Positions 7,872 to 16,860 of a stretch of 64,000 nucleotides of DNA are shown piece after piece. The DNA is taken from the NCBI RefSeq assembly GCF_020171465.1, contig NZ_JAIUZR010000003.1, positions 248,001-312,000 on the forward strand. Reading direction: 5' to 3'. Origin of the DNA: Lutimonas saemankumensis (GTDB taxonomy: Bacteria; Bacteroidota; Bacteroidia; Flavobacteriales; Flavobacteriaceae). Numbering within the stretch: the first letter of the stretch is position 1; each line of letters begins with the position of its first letter. A model generated the notes under the pieces. That model was not told the DNA's origin and made no database searches. It worked only from the letters and a program-made list of their open reading frames with translations. The position numbers and the translations under genes are program-made.

Positions 7872-8873
7872 ATGAAATTAAAATTAAGTGGGTTATTATT
7901 CTCAATCCTATTGTCATGGGCACATGTGATCTTTGCTCAATCTGAGCTTCAATTTGTAAACATAGGTGATTTCGAAACATCTGGGGGTGATATCATCAAA
8001 GACTGCACGATTGGGTTTCGAACAGTGGGTAAATTAAATGATGAAAAAAATAATGTGGTTTTATGGCCAACCTGGTTTACCGGAACCAGTGAACAAGTAA
8101 TTAATTTTGGCTTTACAAATAGCCTGATAGATACCACAGGTTTGTTTATTGTTATTGTTGATGCATTAACGAATGGTGTTTCTTCATCTCCATCAAACAC
8201 ACCAGATTTCCCACCTGTATCAATTAGAGATATGGTAAATTCCCAATATTCCTTGTTGGTGAATCATATTGGTATAAATCATCTATTGGCGGTGACCGGA
8301 ATATCGATGGGCGGTATGCAGACTTTCGAATGGGTTGTGGCCTATCCTGATTTTATGGATAAAGCAATCCCAATCGTTGGAAGTCCAAAACAATCATCAT
8401 ATGATAAACTTGTTTGGCAGACTATGGCTGATTTGATCACAGAAGCTGGGCAAGATGCTCATAAAATAGATTTTGCGTACAAAAGAGCTCATAACATTTT
8501 ACTTATGAACGTAAATACACCAACACAGTTTGCAAATACTCACGACGCTGATAGTCTTGATATTTACCTTGAAACAGAATATTCCCGGTTGATGAAACCT
8601 GAAGATTATCTAGGTGGATTGAATGCCATGATTTCTCATGACATCTATAAAAGTGCAGACTCTAATTTAAAGAATTTAAAAAACATTATTAAGGCGGATA
8701 TGTTAATTGTTCCGGCAATCCAGGATCATCTGGTAAATCCACTTTCAGCTATTGAATTATCAAAAGAACTAGATGCTGAATTAGTCACTTTAGAAAGTGA
8801 TTGCGGGCATATGGCGTTTGCATGCGAAGCTGAAAAAATTAAGAAAGAAATAACTACATTTTTAAAGAAGTAA
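7872..8873 (+). CDS. Secreted alpha/beta hydrolase, homoserine-acetyltransferase (MetX) type
   Basis: A 333-residue protein with a signal peptide (about 1-23, ending VIFAQ). The alpha/beta-hydrolase core carries a GISMGGMQ nucleophile elbow (Ser145), with candidate acid and base in QDHLVNP (about 285) and CGHMAF (about 313). The GxSxGGMQ elbow and the order of motifs resemble MetX homoserine O-acetyltransferases. The export signal and lack of methionine genes nearby argue for a different acyltransferase or hydrolase role. It is a single-gene unit after a palindromic element. Confidence 0.83.
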   Translation: MKLKLSGLLFSILLSWAHVIFAQSELQFVNIGDFETSGGDIIKDCTIGFRTVGKLNDEKNNVVLWPTWFTGTSEQVINFGFTNSLIDTTGLFIVIVDALTNGVSSSPSNTPDFPPVSIRDMVNSQYSLLVNHIGINHLLAVTGISMGGMQTFEWVVAYPDFMDKAIPIVGSPKQSSYDKLVWQTMADLITEAGQDAHKIDFAYKRAHNILLMNVNTPTQFANTHDADSLDIYLETEYSRLMKPEDYLGGLNAMISHDIYKSADSNLKNLKNIIKADMLIVPAIQDHLVNPLSAIELSKELDAELVTLESDCGHMAFACEAEKIKKEITTFLKK

Positions 8874-9018
8874 AAATTGTACAAACAGTTTACAGTAATG
8901 TTTAAAAAGCATTAAAACGTTTTTTTTACTAGATGTTGTAGCTCATTTATATCATGTTTGGTTGTCACAGTTAATCATTACCCTCGTCTTTACTACTCAA
9001 CATTAAAATATATATAAA

Positions 9019-10215
9019 ATGCTAAAAATATCTAGCTACACTTTTTTATTTGTAATTCTTTTATCAAGCTGTCAATCAAAATTAAATACAGACATTTCAG
9101 TTGAAAAAGATTTTAAAAAGGAAGAACAACTAACCATTGGTTCTACATCTTTGTTTTCTTCCAAAATCATGGGCGAAGACCGTCCCATAATAATTTCATT
9201 ACCTCAAAACTATGCAGAAAGCGAGGCCGATTATCCAGTACTTTATCTAACTGACGGTTTGCAAAACATTTGGCATTCAATAGGAACTGCAGAAGTATTA
9301 ACAAGAACAGGAAGCATGCCTCCAATGATTATTGTTGGTATTGAAAGCACCAATAGAGATAGAGATTTCTCTCCAACAGCTGATGAAAATTGGCCTAGAA
9401 GTGGCGGAGGTCCAAAATTCTCAGACTTCATAGAAAAAGAATTGATCCCATATATAGATGCCAATTACAGAACACACCCATTTCGTATTTTAGAAGGTCA
9501 CTCCCTCGGTGGATTATTCACAGTTTCTGTACTTCTCAATAAACCTGATTTATTTGATGCGCACATTATCATGAGCCCATCTCTTTGGTGGAAGCAACAA
9601 GAGATTATTAAGCAAGCAGAAACATTTTTCAAATCACAGCCAAATTTAGAAAAGAGATTATTTTTTGGCATTGGAACCAATGAATCTGGAACCGAATGGG
9701 GAATGCGAAAAGAACTCCAAAATTTTATTGATGTGTTAAAAGCAAACAAACCTGAGAAGGTTGAGTTTAAACATCAAGAAATGCTAAATGAAGGTCATAT
9801 GTCTTCTACTTTATTATCAAATTACTATGGCTTGAAATTCATTTTTTCTGATATGGAAGTACCCGATTCACTAATTGCTAATTATAGTGATGAAAAATTC
9901 TTGAAACATGAAGAAATGATTAAGTCCAAATATGGAAAGGAAGCTAAGCAATCGGCAGAAGCTTATGTTCGAATAGCTTATAGTTTGATGGAAGACAAAA
10001 ATCTATCCGGAGCTATTACAGTAATCAAAAGAAGCGTTGAAGCCTACTCTTTTGACCTTGGGTTATTGAATTTTTTAGCATCAATTTATGAAAAAAATGA
10101 AAATATTGAAATGGCAATTTCAACATATACAGAAGCAATAAAAATATCAGAAAAATATAATTATGGGCGCGAAGAAGAATTTAAAGGTAAAATTAAAAGA
10201 TTGAAAGAAATCTAA
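9019..10215 (+). CDS. Esterase lipoprotein (Esterase D/IroE type) with TPR tail
   Basis: A 398-residue protein with a lipobox (LLSSCQS, Cys at about 18). Residues 35-280 form an esterase alpha/beta-hydrolase domain related to the enterochelin esterase and S-formylglutathione hydrolase group. It has YPVLYLTDG near the start, the nucleophile in EGHSLGG (Ser about 161) and the likely catalytic His in NEGHMSS (about 258). A helical TPR-like region follows (about 310-390). The substrate is unknown. Remnants of the same architecture lie at 2-295 and 46528-47034. The gap to the next gene is only 30 bp, so the two may be co-transcribed. Confidence 0.87.
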   Translation: MLKISSYTFLFVILLSSCQSKLNTDISVEKDFKKEEQLTIGSTSLFSSKIMGEDRPIIISLPQNYAESEADYPVLYLTDGLQNIWHSIGTAEVLTRTGSMPPMIIVGIESTNRDRDFSPTADENWPRSGGGPKFSDFIEKELIPYIDANYRTHPFRILEGHSLGGLFTVSVLLNKPDLFDAHIIMSPSLWWKQQEIIKQAETFFKSQPNLEKRLFFGIGTNESGTEWGMRKELQNFIDVLKANKPEKVEFKHQEMLNEGHMSSTLLSNYYGLKFIFSDMEVPDSLIANYSDEKFLKHEEMIKSKYGKEAKQSAEAYVRIAYSLMEDKNLSGAITVIKRSVEAYSFDLGLLNFLASIYEKNENIEMAISTYTEAIKISEKYNYGREEEFKGKIKRLKEI

Positions 10216-10245
10216 CTTCAACAATGTAGATGGCAATAACTAAAA

Positions 10246-11730
10246 ATGAAAAATATGATTAGAATTTTATTGATAGGACTAATTCTCACAGGATGTAATT
10301 TTCAAAAAAAGAAAGAAGCAGCCGGAACAGTAGAAAAACCTCAGTGTATCACAAATCTGGAGGAATATGACACTACCACTTACTCCGTAGAAGATGCGAT
10401 GCAAGAGCATGGTTTAAAAGGCCTCAGTATAGCGGTATTTGAAAATTATAATCTAATTTGTACCCAAACCTGGGGGGTAAAAGATGCAATTTCCAACGAC
10501 ACGATTGATGAAAATACTGCATTTTCAACCGCCTCAATGGCCAAACCAATTACTGCGACGCTTTTTGCGATACTTGAAGAGCAGGGAATGATTAGCTTGG
10601 ATGTACCCGTATCCAATTATTTGATGAGATGGCAACTCCCAAAAAGTGAGTATTTATCAAATACTGAGGTAACCCTAAGGCAACTTTTGAGTCATACGGC
10701 AGGAACCACTCAACACGGTTTTGCTGATTTCTATAAAGGAGATACAATACCAACCCTGGTAGAATCCCTTCAAGGTCAATTGCCAAACTATGATGAAGAA
10801 ATTGACTTTAAATGGATACCTGGATCGGACTGGGGATACAGTGGCGGAGGATATGTTATTGCTCAGATGGCTGTGGAAGACAAGTTGGGTGTCAAATTAT
10901 CAGATTTGGCCAACAGATATTTATTCGAACCATTGGGCATGAGCCATACCACCCTAAAGCAACCTCATGAGGAAGGTTTTTCACTAACCAACCTGGCGAA
11001 GGCTCATAATGAAGAGGGAATTATTGTTGGCGATGGAATTCCAATCACTCCTCAGGTAGCAGCTTCTGGTCTTTGGTCCACTCCAAGTGATTTAGCAATA
11101 TTTTTGATTGAAATGCAAAATGCCCTTCGAAATGAAAACAATGGAGTAATATCTCAAGATGTAGCTATAAAAGTAACGGATATAATTACCACAAAAGTTA
11201 TCGGAGGTTGGAGCTTAGGATGGGAAAGAAGATATGGGTTCGGAAATTATGAATGGTTCTCACATGGGGGTGCTAATACAGGAGTTGGTGGTCATATGTA
11301 TGCGACAATGCAAGATGGAAACGGTATAGTGATGTTAGGTAATGGCGCAAATAAAAACCGTTTACCTGTTATAAATAAAATACGAGACCGCATAATTATC
11401 AATCAAAAATGGCATATCCCACTAGATACCCAGCTTCAAAAACCATTGACGCAGGAGGTGATTGATATGGTTACCGGCAGTTATACTCAGGCCATTTTCC
11501 CAGAAAAAATGGAGATTATATATGAGAAAGGAAAACTGTTTGTTCGCCCGGCATTTTTCCCGGGAGCTACTGATAATAGCTTGATTTATATTGGAAACAA
11601 CGAATTTATAATGGATGGTTATGTCTCTAAAATAATTTTCAAAATAGATGAACCAAATCATCAGGTAAATTTATATACCAATAGGAACGGTACTTCTGAA
11701 ATTGTGATCCAGTATAGAAAATCGCAATAA
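10246..11730 (+). CDS. Beta-lactamase-fold serine hydrolase lipoprotein
   Basis: A 494-residue class C-like serine hydrolase. The signal ends in LILTGC, so it is a predicted lipoprotein. Catalytic motifs are SMAK (Ser about 97, Lys about 100), YSGGGY in place of YxN (about 199) and SHGGANTG (about 341) as the HGG/KTG equivalent. The last 100 residues are a beta-rich lipocalin-like tail seen in many such enzymes, not TPRs, so this subtype differs from the paralogues at 6292 and 16861. Peptidase or esterase activity on cell-wall or peptide substrates is possible. Confidence 0.88.
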   Translation: MKNMIRILLIGLILTGCNFQKKKEAAGTVEKPQCITNLEEYDTTTYSVEDAMQEHGLKGLSIAVFENYNLICTQTWGVKDAISNDTIDENTAFSTASMAKPITATLFAILEEQGMISLDVPVSNYLMRWQLPKSEYLSNTEVTLRQLLSHTAGTTQHGFADFYKGDTIPTLVESLQGQLPNYDEEIDFKWIPGSDWGYSGGGYVIAQMAVEDKLGVKLSDLANRYLFEPLGMSHTTLKQPHEEGFSLTNLAKAHNEEGIIVGDGIPITPQVAASGLWSTPSDLAIFLIEMQNALRNENNGVISQDVAIKVTDIITTKVIGGWSLGWERRYGFGNYEWFSHGGANTGVGGHMYATMQDGNGIVMLGNGANKNRLPVINKIRDRIIINQKWHIPLDTQLQKPLTQEVIDMVTGSYTQAIFPEKMEIIYEKGKLFVRPAFFPGATDNSLIYIGNNEFIMDGYVSKIIFKIDEPNHQVNLYTNRNGTSEIVIQYRKSQ

Positions 11731-11779
11731 ATATTGCTACCTTTCTGCACGAATGAAATGTATGCAGGCCAGATGCCCA

Positions 11780-11862
11780 AACCGCGGTAGCGGTTACTAA
11801 ATTGGTAAAGATTATGAAGGTTATGAATGGAATTTATCGGAAATTACAATTCTCCGAATTGT
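11780..11862. repeat. Two small hairpins in a 252-bp gap
   Basis: AACCGC-GGTA-GCGGTT (11780-11795) is a perfect 6-bp stem with a four-base loop. ACAATTC-TCC-GAATTGT (11846-11862) is a perfect 7-bp stem with a three-base loop. Neither is followed by a clear T-tract. They may be parts of another palindromic intergenic element. CCACAACATTGTATTAAAGG further right resembles the 5' ends seen elsewhere. Confidence 0.4.
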
Positions 11863-11982
11863 GAAAAATTTAAGAAAGAAAATACAGCCACAACATTGTA
11901 TTAAAGGCATTAAAAAGAATTTTAACCAATCGTTAACTTTCTGCTTGAATTAATTCAAACCATTAGATTATTAAAAAAACTC

Positions 11983-13875
11983 ATGAAGAAAAATTACAGA
12001 CCATCGTTTATTCTTTTAATAATTGGGATGCTGATTGGTCCTTTTGGAATAATTATGGGGATTTTTGGGGTTGGAGATGGTGCTTATAGTGGCGATAGTA
12101 ATATTAAAGCAATTGATAGTTATTATTTAATTGATTATCTCACTATATGTGCTTCTTATAATTTGGCAATTATTCTAGGGTTAGCCCTTTCTGGATGGTT
12201 TTTAAAATCTGGAAAAGTAAAACTTTCAAAAATCATTCATGTCATCTTAATAGGTCACCTCTTTTTTATTCCTTCGTTTTTTGTTTCTTTATTTTTATCT
12301 GTAATTCCTATGGAAGGAAATATAAAGGGGTTCTTTATTTTTCCTGCATTTGTAATAACTGCAATAGTTTGCGCAATTGGGTTTTTGATCTACTTCACCA
12401 TTGGGTTGGCAAAATTAAAAAAAGAGAATACACGTGTATCAGACAAAAAATCTTTAATACCATATGGAGTTTCTATTGTCGTTTTGATTTTCTTAAATCT
12501 TATTATTAATAACCACACTACGACAGAAGTAAGTTTAATTTCATTTGAACATGACAATTTTTCATGGGGAATCAAACAGCGTAGCAAAACAAAAGCGGGT
12601 ATGGTAAAAACTTCAATGAATGACCCTTATATTGTTTATATAAAGCATAAAAATGGAAATTCTGAGAATTCCAATATTAAATTACTTAAGAATTATCACT
12701 CGTTATATACGAATCTGGATTCTGTTATTCCTGTTCAAAATAAGGCTATCTGGTATAATAAATTGAATCCATCATACACAATAAATTATAACGAAAATTT
12801 TGAGGTTGTTGATTTAAACAAAAACAAATCAATTTACCGTATAAGAAAATATCGCCCCTCTTATACTTTATGTCTTTCTCAGTCTAAAGCCAATTTGGAG
12901 GCAATGGGTATAATCGCTGAAGACATTAAACAAAATAGTACTACTCATAACGATCTTACTAAATTAATAGAGGGGTTTGTTATTGAAGCTGTAGCGATCA
13001 ACAAAGATCCTGTTGCAGAAGAAATATTTTTAAAAAATGATGGGAGTTTAATACAGGTCTCTATGAATGGAGAAGTTGGCTATCGTGATAAATCATCAGG
13101 AAAAGAATATTCTTTAGAAGGATTAGGTGAAATAAAAGAAGGCGTTTTCTATAGCCTTTCAGGTAATTTTGATGTCGAAGGTTCTCCAAAGATTCCTTAC
13201 AAACCAATAAACTATAATGAATTTAAAAATGATCAGAATAAATCACTGGAATTTTTATACACCCACATTGATGGAAGAAAGTGTGCGACTGACATAGAAT
13301 TTGCCATAAACAACTGTCCTGATGTTGAAAGTGTTTATTTGCTAGATCCAGACTCGTATAATGGCATACCTGAAAATATAAATAAGTTGAGAAAATTATG
13401 GTATTTGAACGCAAGAGGTATTGATCTAGGGAAGATTCCTGAAAGTATCTGTGATTTATACTTTTTGAATACCATCAATTTTAGTGACAGTAAGTCGTTA
13501 GTCTTTCCTGATCAAATGGATAATCTGAGTAAGTTATATTTCATTAGTGTAGTGAACTGTAATCTAAAAGAGATACCTAAACCCTTTTATACTTTAAAAG
13601 AAATACGAGATATGAATTTGAAAGGAAATAATATTTCAACACTGCCTAAAGAATTAGCTCAATTACATACGTTAACTGACATTACAATTGATTTCAATCC
13701 AGATTTGACCATTGCCTCAGAAATTATTTCAAATAAACGTTTAAGGTTGGATCTAGTTGTTTACAGTGAAAAAGATAAACTGAAAGCTGAAAAATTTATA
13801 GAGCAATATGCGGGAAAAAATGAACAATTAAGAGAACAAATTTACAACGCTTTTAAAATTTATGAAGCATATTAA
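11983..13875 (+). CDS. Membrane protein with C-terminal leucine-rich repeats
   Basis: A 630-residue protein. About five hydrophobic helices occupy residues 8-180. A polar domain without recognised motifs follows (180-440), and then leucine-rich repeats (about 440-600), including KLRKLWYLNARGIDLGKIPE, LKEIPKPFYTLKEIRDMNLK and NNISTLPKELAQL. The LRR spacing resembles the about-23-residue bacterial type. LRRs usually bind proteins. Whether they face the periplasm or cytoplasm is unclear. No function is assigned. It is a single-gene unit flanked by gaps with palindromic structure. Confidence 0.7.
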   Translation: MKKNYRPSFILLIIGMLIGPFGIIMGIFGVGDGAYSGDSNIKAIDSYYLIDYLTICASYNLAIILGLALSGWFLKSGKVKLSKIIHVILIGHLFFIPSFFVSLFLSVIPMEGNIKGFFIFPAFVITAIVCAIGFLIYFTIGLAKLKKENTRVSDKKSLIPYGVSIVVLIFLNLIINNHTTTEVSLISFEHDNFSWGIKQRSKTKAGMVKTSMNDPYIVYIKHKNGNSENSNIKLLKNYHSLYTNLDSVIPVQNKAIWYNKLNPSYTINYNENFEVVDLNKNKSIYRIRKYRPSYTLCLSQSKANLEAMGIIAEDIKQNSTTHNDLTKLIEGFVIEAVAINKDPVAEEIFLKNDGSLIQVSMNGEVGYRDKSSGKEYSLEGLGEIKEGVFYSLSGNFDVEGSPKIPYKPINYNEFKNDQNKSLEFLYTHIDGRKCATDIEFAINNCPDVESVYLLDPDSYNGIPENINKLRKLWYLNARGIDLGKIPESICDLYFLNTINFSDSKSLVFPDQMDNLSKLYFISVVNCNLKEIPKPFYTLKEIRDMNLKGNNISTLPKELAQLHTLTDITIDFNPDLTIASEIISNKRLRLDLVVYSEKDKLKAEKFIEQYAGKNEQLREQIYNAFKIYEAY

Positions 13876-13928
13876 TATGGTTATTGGATCAAAATCATAC
13901 TCATTTCATGATTAAATTAATTACGATG

Positions 13929-14050
13929 AACAAAGTATAAATTTAATCTCCTGTGCAAGCCTATGTCGAAAATACTGGCGGATTTTCTATTCGGTTTGTA
14001 TTTTCTGACCCATAGTACTTAAACACACAGCTCTTTTATACCAAAGCGTT
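13929..14050. repeat. Long imperfect palindromic intergenic element, attC-like
   Basis: It starts AACAAAGTATAA (13929-13940) and ends TTTATACCAAAGCGTT (14035-14050), which pair across 122 bp. An inner arm CTATG-TC-GAAAATAC (13961-13975) pairs with GTATTTTC-TGACC-CATAG (13998-14015), leaving small bulges. Bulged, asymmetric stems are what integron attC sites show when folded. It lies in the 303-bp gap between the LRR gene and the dehydrogenase. The rest of that gap holds only a -7 promoter element. Confidence 0.6.
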
Positions 14051-14142
14051 TGTTGAAAGGTGAAATAGGGGTATATGATTAAAAACCTTAGAATGTGTTA
14101 CCTATTCCTTTTTTTGTGTTCATTTAGATTAAGGGACCAATT

Positions 14143-14150
14143 TACTTTTG
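14143..14150 (+). promoter_or_regulatory. Bacteroidota-type -7 element TACTTTTG
   Basis: TACTTTTG fits TAnnTTTG exactly, 28 bp before the dehydrogenase start. The nearest upstream TTTG (14113-14116) is 26 bp away, longer than the usual 19-21, so the -33 element is weak. It is the probable promoter of the dehydrogenase and AraC pair. Confidence 0.5.
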
Positions 14151-14178
14151 TACCATCATCAATTAAAACAAAATAGAT

Positions 14179-14997
14179 ATGAAGAAAGTAATTGTAATAA
14201 CAGGAGCATCTTCGGGTATGGGTAAGGTACATGCCTTATCTTTACTTCAGAAAGGACATATCGTTTATGGTTTGGCACGGAGAGTTGAAAAAATGAAGGA
14301 AATTGTAAAAGCTGGGGGTATAGCTATAGCGATGGACATTACCAGTGAGAAACAGATTCAAGATGGAGTGGATCAGATTTTAAATGAACAAGGCAAAATA
14401 GATGTGCTCATAAATAATGCTGGCTATGCAGTGTATGGTTCCGTAGAAGAGTCTTCAATTGATTCTGCAAGGAGACAATTCGAAGTAAACATTTTTGGTT
14501 TAGCGAGCATCACCCAGAAAGTTATCCCGGGAATGCGTAAAAATAAATCAGGCAGAATTATAAATATTTCTTCAATGGGAGGAAAAATGTACACCCCATT
14601 CGGAGCCTGGTACCATGCCACAAAGCATGCCTTGGAAGGTTGGAGCGATTGTTTAAGAGTTGAGTTAACACCTTTTAATGTGGAAGTTGTTGTTATTGAA
14701 CCAGGAGGTATTGAGACAGAATTTACCAATGTATTTTTGGATAACCTTCAGGGAGACAAAGAAAATGGACCTTATGCGGATAAATTGCAAAAACTTATCA
14801 AATCAACGCAAGAAATGCATGATAGCGGTAAACTTTCGAAACCAAATGTAATAACAAAATTGATTGACAAAGCCGTTCACAGTAAGAAACCAAAAACCAG
14901 ATATGTAGCAGGCGCTTATGCGAAACCTTTGATGTTTATGCGAAAATATTTGGGAGATAGAAGATTTGATAAGATTTTGATGAACCAATTTACCTAA
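14179..14997 (+). CDS. Short-chain dehydrogenase/reductase (SDR)
   Basis: A 272-residue classical SDR. It has the NAD(P)-binding TGASSGMG (residues 7-14), NNAG at about 81, and the catalytic ISSMGG and YHATK (Tyr145, Lys149). PGGIETEF follows the active site. An Arg-rich cofactor loop (LARRVEKM) suggests NADP preference. The substrate is unknown. It is separated from the following AraC regulator by one base, so the two form an operon and the regulator probably controls it. Confidence 0.92.
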   Translation: MKKVIVITGASSGMGKVHALSLLQKGHIVYGLARRVEKMKEIVKAGGIAIAMDITSEKQIQDGVDQILNEQGKIDVLINNAGYAVYGSVEESSIDSARRQFEVNIFGLASITQKVIPGMRKNKSGRIINISSMGGKMYTPFGAWYHATKHALEGWSDCLRVELTPFNVEVVVIEPGGIETEFTNVFLDNLQGDKENGPYADKLQKLIKSTQEMHDSGKLSKPNVITKLIDKAVHSKKPKTRYVAGAYAKPLMFMRKYLGDRRFDKILMNQFT

Positions 14998-14998
14998 A

Positions 14999-15907
14999 AT
15001 GAAGGACGCAGTATTCCATATAAAATCTATTAGTCATTTACATGAACTAATTGGGTTTGACAAACCCACTCATCCGTTAATCAGCGTTGTTGATGTATCA
15101 CAATTAGAAACTAAAGAGGAGCAAATTGGCTTGCGATTGACAAGTAGTTTGTATGCCATTGGGCTAAAGGACAAAAGTTGTGGTTTACAATACGGCCGTA
15201 ACTCCTATGATTTTGATGAAGGTGTCATGTATTTTACAGGGCCCAATCAGTTAATGGAAGTAGGAAGTGCACAAAAGAAGAATCAAATTAAGGGATGGGT
15301 GATTAATTTTCACCCAGACTTAATTCGAAACACACCTCTTGGAAAAACGATTGATAATTACAGTTTCTTCTCCTATGATGTGCATGAAGCACTTCATCTT
15401 TCTGATGTGGAGCAGCAGACCATAACAGATTGCGTCGGAATTATTAAGAATGAAATTACTGAACGTATTGACAATCACAGCCAATTGGTTATTTCATCTT
15501 CCTTAGAATTATTATTGAATTTATCCCAAAGATTTTATGAAAGACAATTCAACACTCGAGCCGCAAAAAATTCTGATATTCTAAGTCAGTTTCAAGCACT
15601 TTTAAAAAAATATTACCAAGAAGGGAAATTTGCAGAGCAAGGTATTCCTTCAATTGAATACTTTGCGGATCAAGTTTTTCTTTCACCAAATTATTTCAGT
15701 GATTTACTCAAAAAAGAAACTGGCCAAAGTGCTAAAGACCAAATTAATATGTTTATTATTGAAAAGGCAAAAACACGGCTTTTATCTGAATCAAACTCAG
15801 TTAGTGAAATTGCTTACGATTTGGGGTTTAATTATCCACATTATTTTAGTCGACTTTTCAAGAGCAAGACCGGGCAAACACCACTTGAATTTAGAAAAAT
15901 GAACTGA
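14999..15907 (+). CDS. AraC-family transcriptional regulator
   Basis: A 302-residue cytosolic regulator. Residues 1-185 form a cupin-like sensor domain with YFTGPNQLMEVG. The last 100 residues form the double helix-turn-helix: IEYFADQVFLSPNYFSDLLK and VSEIAYDLGFNYPHYFSRLF, ending GQTPLEFRK. It starts one base after the dehydrogenase stop, so it is translationally coupled to it. Flavobacterial SDR/AraC pairs of this kind are often autoregulated. The ligand is unknown. Confidence 0.9.
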   Translation: MKDAVFHIKSISHLHELIGFDKPTHPLISVVDVSQLETKEEQIGLRLTSSLYAIGLKDKSCGLQYGRNSYDFDEGVMYFTGPNQLMEVGSAQKKNQIKGWVINFHPDLIRNTPLGKTIDNYSFFSYDVHEALHLSDVEQQTITDCVGIIKNEITERIDNHSQLVISSSLELLLNLSQRFYERQFNTRAAKNSDILSQFQALLKKYYQEGKFAEQGIPSIEYFADQVFLSPNYFSDLLKKETGQSAKDQINMFIIEKAKTRLLSESNSVSEIAYDLGFNYPHYFSRLFKSKTGQTPLEFRKMN

Positions 15908-15921
15908 AAAACAAAACACTA

Positions 15922-16001
15922 ACAGAGAACATTTCGTATGAGTAAAGGAAGGGAAGGGAAGCCATTACGGAATCTTCCACTACTCATAGAATTAATGCTG
16001 T
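15922..16001. repeat. Imperfect palindromic intergenic element, attC-like
   Basis: ACAG (15922-15925) pairs with CTGT (15998-16001), TATGAGTA (15937-15944) with TACTCATA (15981-15988), and GGAAG (15947-15951) with CTTCC (15974-15978). Between the first two stems the two strands also match over ATT/AAT bases with bulges. It occupies most of the 146-bp gap between the AraC gene and the cupin gene. Confidence 0.6.
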
Positions 16002-16053
16002 AGTCAAGCAAGCCCTGACCGAACTTGAAAAATTATTATTTTTAACCGAAAAA

Positions 16054-16527
16054 ATGAGAATTTCAATGATCGTCCTTTTTATCTTGGCTCCTTTTTGTTT
16101 ATTCGCTCAAGATTCAGATTACAGCATTTCCTCTTATCTTACTGTGGGGAAAAAGGCACCAAACACCCATTACATTGGGGAAGCCTGGTTAAATGCCATT
16201 ATTCATGATGATGCCGAATTAGGCTATAACATCACTAAAGCAACCTTTAGAGCAAACTCCACTTTGGATTGGCATAAACATGGTTCGGTGCAGGTTTTAG
16301 TTATCGTAGATGGAGAAGCCTATTACCAGGAGAGAGGTAAAGAGCCCGTAATTCTCAAAGAAGGTGATGTGATTAGATGCCCAAAAGGTATCGAGCACTG
16401 GCATTCCTCTTCTAAGGTAAAAGATGTAACTTATTTGGCTTTCTATAGCGGAAAGCAACCCACAGTTTGGACAGAGGTATTGACTCAAGAATATTACGAT
16501 AGCGTAGCTGAGAGTTTAAAAAACTAG
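16054..16527 (+). CDS. Secreted cupin-domain protein
   Basis: A 157-residue protein with a signal peptide (1-19, ending LFAQ) and one cupin barrel. The metal-ligand motifs are visible as LDWHKHGSVQVLVIVDGEAY (two His and a downstream Glu in GEAYYQE) and CPKGIEHWHSSS (His). Single-domain secreted cupins of this type are of unknown activity. Isomerase or dioxygenase roles have been proposed for relatives. It is a single-gene unit between a palindromic element and a 333-bp gap. Confidence 0.83.
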   Translation: MRISMIVLFILAPFCLFAQDSDYSISSYLTVGKKAPNTHYIGEAWLNAIIHDDAELGYNITKATFRANSTLDWHKHGSVQVLVIVDGEAYYQERGKEPVILKEGDVIRCPKGIEHWHSSSKVKDVTYLAFYSGKQPTVWTEVLTQEYYDSVAESLKN

Positions 16528-16860
16528 TCGCCATAAACATTGATACTCAGAAAGAACGATCGAATTAATAAATACCAGGTTACAAAAACGCGTTATACAC
16601 AAGAATGTTGGTTGCAATAAAAGAACCAAGTAATGAAAACTGTACCAATAGAAATTAATGGGAATTATAATTCAAGAGAGATACTTATTTAAAAAAAAAT
16701 GAAAACTACCAACAGCAATATGTAGGGTGTTCGTTGCCAGCAATAGGGGGCAAGACAGTTAACACGAAACCGTTGCCAACAAATTGAAGAGAACACTGTA
16801 ACATAATTGTAAACTGACAGACTTATTCATCATCAATCAGTCAATCAATCAGTCACAAAA
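16528..16860. other. 333-bp gap with palindromic sequence and a short TCAA repeat
   Basis: No gene is seen. The middle holds CGTTATACACAAGAATGTTGG (about 16595), resembling the 3' half of the palindromic elements, and a second more complete element follows at 16707-16780. A short simple repeat (TCAATCAG and TCAATCAATCAG) lies at 16833-16855, just before the next start codon. Confidence 0.5.
16707..16780. repeat. Imperfect palindromic intergenic element, attC-like
   Basis: GTGTTCGTTGCC (16727-16738) pairs with GGCAAGACAGTTAACAC (16749-16765) with bulged bases. The 5' side starts TACCAACAGCAATATG and the 3' end reads ACCGTTGCCAACAA. The CCAACA/CGTTGCC ends match the pattern in other gaps. Confidence 0.5.

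Noticed and set aside
16833-16855. TCAATCAG simple repeat
   Set aside because: It is too short for a tandem array or CRISPR and is probably chance before the start codon.
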